Source: Mycoplasmatota bacterium
GTDB lineage: Bacteria > Bacillota_I > Bacilli_A > RF39 > UBA660
Reading direction: 5' to 3'
Length of the DNA stretch: 39,783 nucleotides
NCBI GenBank assembly: GCA_012727915.1
Contig: JAAYGD010000002.1
Location: forward strand, 1 to 39,783
The translations under genes and the position numbers were made by a program. The first letter of the stretch is position 1. Each line of letters opens with the position of its first letter. Of the stretch, positions 22,810-31,202 are shown in pieces. A model generated the notes under the pieces. The model did not search any database and was not told the origin of the DNA. It worked only from the letters and a program-made list of their open reading frames with translations.

Positions 22810-22828
22810 TGTTGATAACTTAATTATA
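22810..22828 (-). promoter_or_regulatory. dnaN promoter region with overlapping DnaA box
   Basis: Minus strand TATAAT (22828-22823) is followed four bases later by TTATCAACA (22818-22810), a one-mismatch DnaA box that would cover the start of transcription. The -35 is weak. DnaA control of dnaN is a reasonable inference. Confidence 0.45.
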
Positions 22829-22865
22829 CCTTATTTTTCATTACCTTTTTTAATATTTGTTAACA

Positions 22866-24215
22866 TTATTTAAGTTTCTTTTTCAACAAGTCTATAGAAT
22901 TTTTAAAATCTTTATCTTTTTTTATTTCTTCTTCTATTTTATTGCATGAATGTATAACTGTTGTATGATCCCTACCTCCAAATTCTATACCAATTCTTGG
23001 AAAACTTTCTTCAGTTAAATTTCTAGATAAAAACATTGCTACTTGTCTGGGAAGTACAAAATTTTTATTTCTTTTCTTTGAATTCATATCTTCTAAAGTT
23101 ATTTGATAATAATCACAAACTATTTTTTGAATTTTTTGTATATTATTTTTCATATAAGAATTGGAATTCAAAAAGTCACTTAAAGCTTCTTTAGCAACAT
23201 CTAATTCAATTTTTTCTTTATTAAACATTACTGTGTACGCAAATAATCTATTTAAAGCTCCTTCTAATTTTCTTACATCAGATGTGCAATTATTTGCAAT
23301 AAATATTAAGACATCTTCAGAAATAGGTTTTGCAACTTCATGAGCACTAATTTTTTTCTTTAATATTTCTATTCTTAACTCATAATCAGGAGGAAAAATA
23401 TTTACTGCTAATCCCCAATTAAATCTTGTTCTCAATCTTTCTTCTAATAGTTTTAAATCATCGGGAGATCTATCAGAAGATATTATTATTTGTTTTCCTT
23501 CTTGATGTAATTCATTAAAAGTATGAAAAAATTCTGTTTGACTTTCTGTTGCTCCCGCTAAAAATTGTATATCATCTATAATGAGAACATCAATATTTCT
23601 ATATTTATTTTTAAATGAGTCAACATTATCCATATTATTTTCATCATGTTTTCTTTTATTTATAGCAATAAAATCAGATTTAAATTTGTCACTTGTTATA
23701 TATAATACTTTTTTATTAGTTTCACTAACTATATAATTTCCAATGGCATGCATTAAATGTGTTTTTCCTAAACCACTACTACCATATAAAAACAATGGAT
23801 TATATGCTTTACCAGGTCTTTCCGCAACAGCAAAAGCAGCGGTAAAAGCCATTCTATTTGTTTCTCCAATAACAAAAGTATCAAATGTGTAGTTAGAATT
23901 TAAATTAGCTTGAATTGGATTATTGAATGGAACACCTTCTTCAATTTTATCAATTTTTTTATCATTTATTTCTTCTTCCAACAAAAACTCAAAATCAAAA
24001 TTAGTACCAGTCAATTTATTCATATTTTCTTTAATAATATCATAATATGTTTCTGATAAGTTTTTTTTATGAAGATTCATTGGAACTATAATATACATTT
24101 TTTTATTTTCAACTTTATGAAGTCTTGTTTCACTGAACCATGCATCAAATGCAATAGGAACTAATTTTTCTTTAATTAAATTCAAAAAATTTATCCACAG
24201 ATCTTTTTCATCCAT
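22866..24215 (-). CDS. dnaA: Chromosomal replication initiator DnaA
   Basis: AAA+ initiator that opens oriC and loads DnaB. 449 aa, four domains: I (1-85, WINFLNLIKEKLVPIAFDAWF), short linker II (about 86-112), III with NYTFDTFVIGETNRMAF, Walker A GSSGLGKT, Walker B VLIIDDIQFLAG, sensor/arginine box LRTRFNWGL, and IV with the box-binding signature FGGRDHTTVIHSC. Strong ribosome site (AAGGAGAAGTAATT). The -10 is probably TACAAT near 24256-24261. Transcribed away from the origin gap at 24216-24503; a DnaA box TTATCCACA lies within its own 5' codons (24191-24199). Confidence 0.99.
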   Translation of the reverse strand: MDEKDLWINFLNLIKEKLVPIAFDAWFSETRLHKVENKKMYIIVPMNLHKKNLSETYYDIIKENMNKLTGTNFDFEFLLEEEINDKKIDKIEEGVPFNNPIQANLNSNYTFDTFVIGETNRMAFTAAFAVAERPGKAYNPLFLYGSSGLGKTHLMHAIGNYIVSETNKKVLYITSDKFKSDFIAINKRKHDENNMDNVDSFKNKYRNIDVLIIDDIQFLAGATESQTEFFHTFNELHQEGKQIIISSDRSPDDLKLLEERLRTRFNWGLAVNIFPPDYELRIEILKKKISAHEVAKPISEDVLIFIANNCTSDVRKLEGALNRLFAYTVMFNKEKIELDVAKEALSDFLNSNSYMKNNIQKIQKIVCDYYQITLEDMNSKKRNKNFVLPRQVAMFLSRNLTEESFPRIGIEFGGRDHTTVIHSCNKIEEEIKKDKDFKNSIDLLKKKLK

Positions 24216-24436
24216 AATTACTTCTCCTTGATTTTATTTCTTTATTACATTACTATTGTAAATCATTTTGCCTAAAAATTAAACAAAAAAAGTTAATTAA
24301 CAATATATAAACATATTTATCCACAAGATATTTAGGTATATTTAAATACTATATGAGTAGTTATCCACAAATTTCAATAATAATCTTATCAACATACAAA
24401 ATAAATAATTCAATTAAGTTGTTAATATGTTGATAA
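24191..24436. other. Replication origin region (oriC) with DnaA boxes
   Basis: The gap 24216-24503 separates all-minus from all-plus genes and begins at dnaA. Perfect boxes TTATCCACA occur at 24191-24199, 24317-24325 and 24361-24369 (plus strand). One-mismatch boxes TTATCAACA occur at 24386-24394 (plus) and 24428-24436 (minus), the last two forming an inverted pair around a 33-base A/T-rich spacer. The segment between 24225 and 24316 has almost no G/C and may hold the unwinding element. A further box near dnaN (22810) suggests a bipartite origin around dnaA, as in Bacillus. Confidence 0.9.
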
Positions 24437-24444
24437 CATTTTAA

Positions 24445-24473
24445 TTGACTTTTAATGGTAATACCATTATAAT
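24445..24473 (+). promoter_or_regulatory. rpmH promoter with a dyad in its spacer
   Basis: TTGACT (24445-24450), 17-base spacer, TATAAT (24468-24473). The spacer is occupied by the perfect 17-bp dyad TAATGGTA-A-TACCATTA (24453-24469), an operator-like symmetry. A DnaA box ends nine bases upstream of the -35. Confidence 0.75.
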
Positions 24474-24503
24474 TATAGTGATTTAAGGACAGGAGGAATT
24501 ACA

Positions 24504-24632
24504 ATGAAAAGAACATATCAACCAAACAAATTAAAAGCAAAAAAGACTCATGGTTTTTTAGCAAGAAAAAAAGCAGATACTGGAGTGGTTGCTTCAAGAA
24601 GAAAAAAACAAAGAAAGAAATTGACAAAATAA
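24504..24632 (+). CDS. rpmH: 50S ribosomal protein L34
   Basis: 42 aa, two shorter than usual. Opens with the invariant MKRTYQPN and has [10 protein letters not shown]; the C-terminal half ([19 protein letters not shown]) keeps the RRRKKGRKxL-like basic end. Excellent ribosome site (ACAGGAGGAATTACA). It is the first plus-strand gene beside oriC and is followed by a small terminator or attenuator before rnpA, the standard rpmH-rnpA arrangement. Confidence 0.97.
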   Translation: MKRTYQPNKLKAKKTHGFLARKKADTGVVASRRKKQRKKLTK

Positions 24633-24654
24633 AACACCTCAATGTGTTTTTTTG
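24631..24654 (+). terminator. Short terminator/attenuator between rpmH and rnpA
   Basis: AAAACAC/GTGTTTT stem (24631-24637 with 24644-24650), six-base loop, then a T run and GTTATGA. It probably lowers rnpA and downstream expression relative to rpmH. Confidence 0.7.
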
Positions 24655-24675
24655 TTATGAAGTAAGGTAAATACA

Positions 24676-24996
24676 ATGAAAAAAATTAATATTGTAAAAT
24701 CTAATAAAGACTTCGATAACATAATAAAAAATGGATTATTTATTAATAATAAATACTTCAATGTATATTATATAAACAATAATAATAATATATATAGAAT
24801 AGGTGTTTCTGTACCCAAAAAAATTGGAAAAGCTGTTATTAGAAACAAATTAAAAAGACAAGTAAAGAATATTTTAGATTATAATAAAGAAAAAATAAAA
24901 ACATACGATTATATTATTATGTTAAGAAAAAGTTCTCTTGATATAGAATATAAAGAAAAAGAGCAAGAATTGATAAAATTATTAAATAAGTTATAG
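24676..24996 (+). CDS. rnpA: Ribonuclease P protein component
   Basis: Protein cofactor of RNase P for tRNA 5' processing. 106 aa, basic. The RNA-binding signature is GKAVIRNKLKRQVKNIL (about residues 54-70), preceded by the beta strand IGVSVPKKIG and the N-terminal helix KSNKDFDNIIKNG. Weak ribosome site (AAGGTAA). It lies between rpmH and yidC as in most bacteria; the yidC start is eight bases downstream. Confidence 0.96.
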   Translation: MKKINIVKSNKDFDNIIKNGLFINNKYFNVYYINNNNNIYRIGVSVPKKIGKAVIRNKLKRQVKNILDYNKEKIKTYDYIIMLRKSSLDIEYKEKEQELIKLLNKL

Positions 24997-25004
24997 GAGA
25001 AAAT

Positions 25005-26024
25005 ATGTACAAAAAAATAATTCTTATAATATTGATGCTATTTATATTTACTGGATGTTCAAAAACATTAGTAGATAAAGATAAAAAACCAATTAAATAT
25101 GAAGCAAGTTATATTTGTGATACTTGTGATTTTTCTTGTGAAAAAGAAGAAAATAAAGATGAGTGTTTGATTGATTGTATTGAAAAGTGTGAAATTGCAA
25201 AAGAAAATGAAACTGGTCAAACTTTAACAGAAAATATTCTTTGTAAACCAACTAATAAAGATGTTATGGAAATATATGAAAATAATAATGTTGATTTGTC
25301 TAAATTACAAGATTGTGACGAGTATAAAATTTCTTCTGGAGAATATGAAGGATTATGGGATACAATTTTTGTTAAACCATTAGCGTGGCTTATATTAAAA
25401 TTAGGTAATATTTTAAATAATTATGGAATATCTTTAGTAATAATAAGTATTTTAATAAGAATAGTATTATTACCTGTTACAAAAAGTACAGCTTTACAAT
25501 CAGAAAACATTAAAGTTGCACAACCTGAGATAAAAAAGATAGAAAAAAAATATGAAGGAAAAACAGATCAAGAATCTCTTATGAAAAAGAGTCAAGAAAC
25601 AATGGCAATATATAAAAAATATAAAATTAACCCAATGTCTAGTTGTTTGTTTGCAGTTATTCAAATTCCTCTATTATTCGCGTTTATTGAAGCAATAAAT
25701 AGAACTCCAGCCATATTTGAGGGTAGTTTATTAGGATTGAAATTAGGAATGACTCCATTGATTGCTATTCAAAAAGGTGCATGGTGGTACATAATAATAG
25801 TAATTTTACTTGGAGTAATAACATATTTATCATTTAAATTAAATAAAGGCGCCCCATCAAATTTAGATAATCAAAAACAAATGAATATAATGAATACTGT
25901 ATTTGTAGTAATGATAATATTTATGTCATTCTCAATGGCAAGCGCTATAAGCATTTATTGGATATCTTCAAATATATTTACAATACTGCAAAATATTGTT
26001 GTAAAAAGGAGGAGCGAAAAATGA
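25005..26024 (+). CDS. yidC: Membrane protein insertase YidC (lipoprotein form) with Cys-rich N-terminal insert
   Basis: Inserts membrane proteins, alone or with Sec. 339 aa. Signal peptide with lipobox FTGC (Cys18), as in Gram-positive YidC/SpoIIIJ. Residues 25-110 form an outer segment with eight cysteines (38, 41, 45, 54, 58, 62, 80, 104; CxxCxxxC and CxxxCxxxC spacing), not usual in this family. The insertase core follows: WDTIFVKPLAWLILKL, YGISLVIISILIRIVLLPVT (core helix with the conserved groove Arg), the helical hairpin AQPEIKKIEKKYEG...AIYKKYKINP, MSSCLFAVIQIPLLFAF, and two final helices. The stop overlaps the jag start (ATGA). Confidence 0.95.
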   Translation: MYKKIILIILMLFIFTGCSKTLVDKDKKPIKYEASYICDTCDFSCEKEENKDECLIDCIEKCEIAKENETGQTLTENILCKPTNKDVMEIYENNNVDLSKLQDCDEYKISSGEYEGLWDTIFVKPLAWLILKLGNILNNYGISLVIISILIRIVLLPVTKSTALQSENIKVAQPEIKKIEKKYEGKTDQESLMKKSQETMAIYKKYKINPMSSCLFAVIQIPLLFAFIEAINRTPAIFEGSLLGLKLGMTPLIAIQKGAWWYIIIVILLGVITYLSFKLNKGAPSNLDNQKQMNIMNTVFVVMIIFMSFSMASAISIYWISSNIFTILQNIVVKRRSEK

Positions 26025-26635
26025 TAAAAGTACATGAATATTTAGAAAAAAACATAGATGTTGCTAAAGAAAAAATGTTATATGAGCTTGAAACATCAGA
26101 AAAAGATATTTTAATTAAAGAAAGCGAAGAGACAACTGGAGGATTATTCAAATCAAAAAAATCAAAAATTGAAGTAATTTTAAAAGACGATATTATTGAA
26201 TATTCAAAGCAATTGATTATAGATATTGCAGAAAAGATGGGATTAGAAATAAAAATAGAGGCAAAAAAAAGAGATGACTTTATCAAATTAAATTTAATAT
26301 CTAATAATAATGCAATACTTATAGGTAAAAATGGAAAAACACTTGATTCTTTACAAACAATATTAAGAAGCTCTATTCAAAATCATACAGGGTTTAAGGT
26401 TAATATAATAATTGATATAGAGGATTATAGAGAAAAGCAACAGAGAAATATTGAAAGAAACATAAAAAATATAGCTTATGAAGTCAAAAATACAGGAGTA
26501 CCAGTCACATTAGATCCAATGAATTCATATGAAAGAAGAAATGTTCACAATATTTGTGGAAACATCCCCGGTATTACAACCGAATCAATTGGAGAAGAAC
26601 CGGAAAGATATATTGTTATAAAAAGAAAAGAATAG
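26021..26635 (+). CDS. jag: RNA-binding protein Jag/KhpB
   Basis: 204 aa. N-terminal Jag-N domain (KVHEYLEKNIDVAKEKML; GGLFKSKKSKIEV), a KH domain with ILIGKNGKTLDSLQTILRS (about residues 100-118), and an R3H domain with SYERRNVHNIC and ERYIVIKRK at the end. Partners KhpA in RNA binding linked to cell elongation in Streptococcus. The ATG at 26021 lies 7 bases after GGAGG and overlaps the yidC stop; an upstream in-frame ATG inside yidC is not credible. It ends with a terminator. Confidence 0.95.
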   Translation: MIKVHEYLEKNIDVAKEKMLYELETSEKDILIKESEETTGGLFKSKKSKIEVILKDDIIEYSKQLIIDIAEKMGLEIKIEAKKRDDFIKLNLISNNNAILIGKNGKTLDSLQTILRSSIQNHTGFKVNIIIDIEDYREKQQRNIERNIKNIAYEVKNTGVPVTLDPMNSYERRNVHNICGNIPGITTESIGEEPERYIVIKRKE

Positions 26636-26655
26636 AGATTAATCTCTATTTTTTT
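26631..26655 (+). terminator. Terminator after jag
   Basis: Perfect 20-bp palindrome AATAGAGATT/AATCTCTATT (26631-26650) continuing into a T run to 26655. It overlaps the jag stop. It is followed at once by GTTATAAT, the probable mnmE promoter. Confidence 0.85.
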
Positions 26656-26663
26656 GTTATAAT
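26656..26663 (+). promoter_or_regulatory. Extended -10 promoter of mnmE directly after the jag terminator
   Basis: TGT-TATAAT (26655-26663) immediately follows the terminator T run; no -35 hexamer is evident, but an extended -10 can act without one. It leaves a leader of about 10 bases before the mnmE start. Confidence 0.45.
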
Positions 26664-26680
26664 TATTTTGGGTGATTGTT

Positions 26681-28027
26681 ATGGAAGACACAATTGTAGG
26701 AATTTCATCTTCTTTAGGTATAGGTGCAATATCTATTATTAGAATGAGTGGAAAAGAATCTTTTGAAATTGTAAACAAAATATTTACACAAAATATTTTA
26801 AACGTAGATTCTCATACAATTCATTATGGGCACATAAAAGAAAACAACAAATTAATTGATGAAGTTTTAGTAAGTGTTATGAAAGCTCCAAAAACATATA
26901 CAAGAGAAGACATAATAGAGATTAATTGCCATGGGGGTATAATTACCACTAATAAAATTTTAGAATTACTAATAAAAAATGGTGCAAGATTAGCGGAGCC
27001 TGGAGAATTTACAAAAAGGGCATTTTTAAATGGAAGAATAGATTTAATTGAAGCTGAAGCCATTATGGATTTAATTAATTCAAAAAGTGAAAGTGCTAGA
27101 AAGTTAGCAATTAATGGGTTAAGTGGTAACGTTACATTGATGATAGAAAATTTAAGAAATAAAATATCTAAAATATTATCAAATATAGAAGCAAATATTG
27201 ATTATCCTGAATATGAAGATATATTAGTTATGACTAAAGAGTTAATAAAAAAAGAGATAATAATTATTGAAGCAGAAATAAATAAAATAATTAAAGAATC
27301 AGAAAATTCAAAAATAATAAAAAATGGTATAGATACAGTAATACTTGGAAAACCAAATGTAGGAAAAAGTAGTTTATTAAACAAGCTTATTGGTGAAGAA
27401 AAAGCTATAGTAACTAATATTCCCGGAACTACAAGAGATTTTGTAGAAGGAACCATAGTTATTGATTCAGTATTATTTAATATTTTTGATACCGCAGGAA
27501 TTAGAGAAACTCACAATAAAATTGAACAAATAGGAGTTTCAAAATCAATTAATTTAATAAATACTTCTGATGTTGTAATTTTAGTTTTTGATAACAATAG
27601 AAAAATTCAAAAAGAAGATATGCAATTGTTAAATTTAACAAAGGATAAAAAAAGAATAATAGTAATAAATAAAATAGATTTAGAAAGCAAATTAGATAAA
27701 AAATTACTAAGCGGAGACATAGTAGAAATAAGTGCTTTAAATAACAATATTAAGCCATTAAAAGACAAATTAATAGAAATGTTTAATATAGATAGCATTA
27801 ATAAAAAGGATCCTAATTATTTATTTAATACAAGACAAATATCTACCCTTAAAAAAACACTAAATAACATTTTAGAATTAAAAAAAGGCATAAAAAACAA
27901 TTTACCTGTAGATATATTAGAAATAGATATAATGGAAATATGGAAATTATTAGGTGAAATAATAGGAAAAAACTATAACGAAGAATTAGTTGAAGAAATA
28001 TTTAAGAATTTTTGTTTGGGAAAATAG
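26681..28027 (+). CDS. mnmE: tRNA modification GTPase MnmE
   Basis: GTPase partner of MnmG. 448 aa. The N-terminal formyl-THF-binding domain has VGISSSLGIGAISIIRMSG and the HYGHIKENN block; the helical domain carries PGEFTKRAFLNGRIDLIEAEA; the inserted G domain has G1 GKPNVGKSSL, G3 DTAGI and G4 NKID; the C-terminal CLGK gives the catalytic Cys. The ATG at 26681 follows GGGTGAT; a GTG nine bases earlier is open but overlaps that site. In B. subtilis it is followed by mnmG; here recF follows, a sign of rearrangement. Confidence 0.98.
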   Translation: MEDTIVGISSSLGIGAISIIRMSGKESFEIVNKIFTQNILNVDSHTIHYGHIKENNKLIDEVLVSVMKAPKTYTREDIIEINCHGGIITTNKILELLIKNGARLAEPGEFTKRAFLNGRIDLIEAEAIMDLINSKSESARKLAINGLSGNVTLMIENLRNKISKILSNIEANIDYPEYEDILVMTKELIKKEIIIIEAEINKIIKESENSKIIKNGIDTVILGKPNVGKSSLLNKLIGEEKAIVTNIPGTTRDFVEGTIVIDSVLFNIFDTAGIRETHNKIEQIGVSKSINLINTSDVVILVFDNNRKIQKEDMQLLNLTKDKKRIIVINKIDLESKLDKKLLSGDIVEISALNNNIKPLKDKLIEMFNIDSINKKDPNYLFNTRQISTLKKTLNNILELKKGIKNNLPVDILEIDIMEIWKLLGEIIGKNYNEELVEEIFKNFCLGK

Positions 28028-28035
28028 GTTTTTAT

Positions 28036-29145
28036 ATGATATTAAAAGAATTAGAATTAAAAAACTTCAGAAATTACGATGATTTAAAATTATCTTTTTC
28101 AAATAATGTTAATATTTTTTATGGAAATAATGCTGAAGGAAAGACAAATATATTAGAAAGCATTTATTTTTTGGCTATTACCAAGTCACATCGAACAAAT
28201 ATTGATAAATCATTATTAAAAAACGATAAACTATTTTCAAAAATAAAAGGTATAGTTGAATCAAATAACAATGTTAACAAATTTGAAATATTAATTAATA
28301 GTAAAGGGAAAAGTGTAAAAATTAATAATCAAACTATTAAAAAAATAAGTAATTATATATCAAAATTTAATGTGATTATGTTCTATCCAAACGATATGGA
28401 GCTTATAAAAGGTAATCCTTCAATAAGAAGAAAATATTTAAATATAGAAATAGGTCAAGTAAACAACAAATATTTATCATTATTAAACGAGTATAATATT
28501 CTTATAAAAAATAGAAATGAATATATAAAAAACAAACTATTTAAAGAAATAGATTTAAATTATATTTCTACAATAGATGAGCAAATTTCGAAAAAAGGAG
28601 CTCAAATTATTATTATAAGAAATCAATATATTAATAAAATAAATATCAACACAAAAAATATATACAACAATATTTTTGGTAATGGAGAATTAACAATAAA
28701 ATATAAAACAAATATAGAAATTGATAATTATGAATTAGAAAATATTGAAAAGATTTTTTATAATAAATTAAAAAACAACATTAAAAGAGATAATTTTTTG
28801 GGAATGACTTATTATGGACCGCATAGAGATGATCTAACATTTTATATTGATGATATTGAAGTAAAGGAACAATCTTCTCAAGGTCAACAAAGAATCATAG
28901 TTATTTGCATGAAACTTGGAGAAATAGAAATAATAAAGGAAAATACTAAGGAATATCCTATTTTATTACTAGATGATATATTTAGTGAATTAGATGAAAA
29001 TAAAAAAAATAACATATTAAAATATTTAAAAAAAGAAATTCAAACATTTATTACTACAACAGATATAAACAAAATAAGTAGTAATTTATTAAAAAACGGA
29101 AATATTTATCTTATCAAAAATCAAAATATTATAAAAAAACAATAA
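28036..29145 (+). CDS. recF: DNA replication and repair protein RecF
   Basis: SMC-like ATPase that loads RecA at gaps. 369 aa. Starts MILKELELKNFRNYDDLKLSF; Walker A FYGNNAEGKTNILESIYF; family block YPNDMELIKGNPSIRRKYLN; YYGPHRDDL; signature SSQGQQRI; Walker B ILLLDDIFSELD (about residues 318-329). The ATG at 28036 is eight bases after the mnmE stop with a poor ribosome site (TAGG); an alternative start inside mnmE is less family-like. Followed by the gyrB promoter region, the order recF-gyrB-gyrA as in Bacillus. Confidence 0.97.
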   Translation: MILKELELKNFRNYDDLKLSFSNNVNIFYGNNAEGKTNILESIYFLAITKSHRTNIDKSLLKNDKLFSKIKGIVESNNNVNKFEILINSKGKSVKINNQTIKKISNYISKFNVIMFYPNDMELIKGNPSIRRKYLNIEIGQVNNKYLSLLNEYNILIKNRNEYIKNKLFKEIDLNYISTIDEQISKKGAQIIIIRNQYINKININTKNIYNNIFGNGELTIKYKTNIEIDNYELENIEKIFYNKLKNNIKRDNFLGMTYYGPHRDDLTFYIDDIEVKEQSSQGQQRIIVICMKLGEIEIIKENTKEYPILLLDDIFSELDENKKNNILKYLKKEIQTFITTTDINKISSNLLKNGNIYLIKNQNIIKKQ

Positions 29146-29182
29146 AAATTATTTTAACTTATAAAATCGCTTAAATTTGTGG

Positions 29183-29188
29183 TATAAT
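29183..29188 (+). promoter_or_regulatory. gyrB-gyrA promoter (extended -10)
   Basis: TGG-TATAAT, with TATAAT at 29183-29188 and only a weak -35 (TTATAA, spacer 18). Predicted leader is about 75 bases. AAAATCGC at 29163 and GCGATTTT at 29239 are inverted repeats flanking it. Confidence 0.55.
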
Positions 29189-29266
29189 TATTATGTAAGT
29201 ATTAATCTACACAAAAAAACATTATAGCCATAAAAAGGGCGATTTTTTATTGATAAGGAGAAATAT

Positions 29267-31192
29267 ATGGAAAACATTAATAATTTACACTATGATTCGT
29301 CTGATATTCAAGTATTAGAAGGTTTAGAAGCTGTTAGAAAAAGACCGGGTATGTATATTGGTACAACCGGATCTAAAGGATTACATCATTTGGTATGGGA
29401 AATTGTTGATAATGCAGTAGATGAAGCGTTAGCGGGTTATTGTGATGATATTGAAATAACTATAGAAAAAAACAATATAATTACAGTAAAAGATGATGGA
29501 AGAGGAATTCCAATTGATATACATCCTAAAACCGGAGTGTCTACAGTTGAAACGGTTTATACTGTTCTTCACGCGGGTGGAAAATTTGGAAACGGAGGAT
29601 ATAAAGTATCGGGAGGCCTACATGGTGTAGGAGCATCTGTAGTAAATGCATTAAGTTCTTTTTTAGAAGTTACAGTATATAAAGAGGGAAAAATATATTT
29701 TCAAAGGTTCAAAAATGGGGGAAAACCCGAAGATATTTTGAAAATTATTGGTGAATGTGACATAAACAGAACAGGAACCACAGTTAGTTTTAAAGCTGAT
29801 CCGACTATTTTTGAAGAAACAATCGAGTATGATTATGATATTTTAAAAAACAGAACAAGAGAGCTAGCTTTTTTAAATAAAGGGCTTAGATTTATATTAA
29901 CTGATGAAAGAGAAGATACTAAAAAGGATATATTTATCTATGAAGGTGGAATATCAGAGTACGTAAATTTATTAAATAAAAATAAGACACCAATACATAA
30001 GGATATTATATATTTTGAAGAGACGGAAGAAGATATAAAAATAGATATTTCGTTACAATATACTGATACATATACTGAAAACATATATTCTTTTGTTAAT
30101 AATATTAATACCTATGAAGGTGGAACACATGATGAAGGTGTCAAAAGAGCATTAACAAGAATAATTAACAATTACGCAAAAACAAATGGTTATTTAAAAC
30201 AAAATGATGAAGCTTTGATTGGTGAAGATGTTAGAGAAGGTTTAACTATGATAATATCTGTTAAACATCCTAACCCTCAATTTGAAGGTCAAACAAAAAC
30301 AAAACTTGGAAACACAGAAATTAGAAAAATATCAGATAACATTTTTTCTAATGGATTAGAGAGATATTTACTTGAAAATCCTGAAGAAGCTAGAAAGATA
30401 ATGGATAAAGTTTTTTCTGCAGCAAGAGCAAGAATGGCTGCTAAGAAAGCAAGAGAGTTAACAAGAAGAAAAGGATTACTAGATATTTCTAACCAATGGG
30501 AAAAATTAACTGATTGTTCTAGTAAAGATCCAACAATATCTGAAATATTTATTGTGGAAGGGCGAAGTGCAGAAGGCCCAGCCAAACAAGGAAGAGATTC
30601 CAAAACACAAGCTGTAATTCCTATTAGAGGAAAAATATTAAATGTTGAAAAATCTAGGCTTGATAGAATATTAGGAAACGAAGAAATAAGAAATTTAATT
30701 ACTGCATTTGGTACTGGTATTGGTGAAGAATTTGACTATACAAAATTAAGATATTATAAAATAATTATAATGACAGACGCAGATGTTGACGGATCACACA
30801 TTAGAACTTTATTGTTAACTTTTTTATATAGATATTTTAAGCCTTTGGTTGAGAAAGGTCATGTTTATGCTGCTCAACCACCATTATTTAGAATATCTCA
30901 TGGTAAAACACAAAAATATGTGCTTAATGAAAAAGAAAGAGATGAATATATTTCTACTTTACCAGAAAATACAAAAGTTGAGATAGTAAGAATGAAAGGT
31001 CTTGGAGAAATGGACGCTATTGAACTAAGAGAAACCACTATGAGTGTTAATTCGAGAACTTTAATAAGATTAAATGTTGAAGATGCAATTGTTGCGGATG
31101 AAACTTTTCAACTATTAATGGGTGAAGAAGTAGAACCACGTAGACAATTTATAGAAGAAAATGCATTAAAAGTAAGAAATCTAGATGTATAA
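29267..31192 (+). CDS. gyrB: DNA gyrase subunit B
   Basis: ATPase subunit of gyrase, which introduces negative supercoils. 641 aa. GHKL ATPase: [40 protein letters not shown]; transducer QTKTKLGN (K-loop) near residue 342; [23 protein letters not shown] with the catalytic Glu, and [18 protein letters not shown]-terminal KGLGEMDA and RRQFIEENA. Good ribosome site (AAGGAGAAATAT). The stop overlaps the ribosome site region of gyrA. Confidence 0.99.
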   Translation: MENINNLHYDSSDIQVLEGLEAVRKRPGMYIGTTGSKGLHHLVWEIVDNAVDEALAGYCDDIEITIEKNNIITVKDDGRGIPIDIHPKTGVSTVETVYTVLHAGGKFGNGGYKVSGGLHGVGASVVNALSSFLEVTVYKEGKIYFQRFKNGGKPEDILKIIGECDINRTGTTVSFKADPTIFEETIEYDYDILKNRTRELAFLNKGLRFILTDEREDTKKDIFIYEGGISEYVNLLNKNKTPIHKDIIYFEETEEDIKIDISLQYTDTYTENIYSFVNNINTYEGGTHDEGVKRALTRIINNYAKTNGYLKQNDEALIGEDVREGLTMIISVKHPNPQFEGQTKTKLGNTEIRKISDNIFSNGLERYLLENPEEARKIMDKVFSAARARMAAKKARELTRRKGLLDISNQWEKLTDCSSKDPTISEIFIVEGRSAEGPAKQGRDSKTQAVIPIRGKILNVEKSRLDRILGNEEIRNLITAFGTGIGEEFDYTKLRYYKIIIMTDADVDGSHIRTLLLTFLYRYFKPLVEKGHVYAAQPPLFRISHGKTQKYVLNEKERDEYISTLPENTKVEIVRMKGLGEMDAIELRETTMSVNSRTLIRLNVEDAIVADETFQLLMGEEVEPRRQFIEENALKVRNLDV

Positions 31193-31202
31193 AGGAGAAG
31201 AT

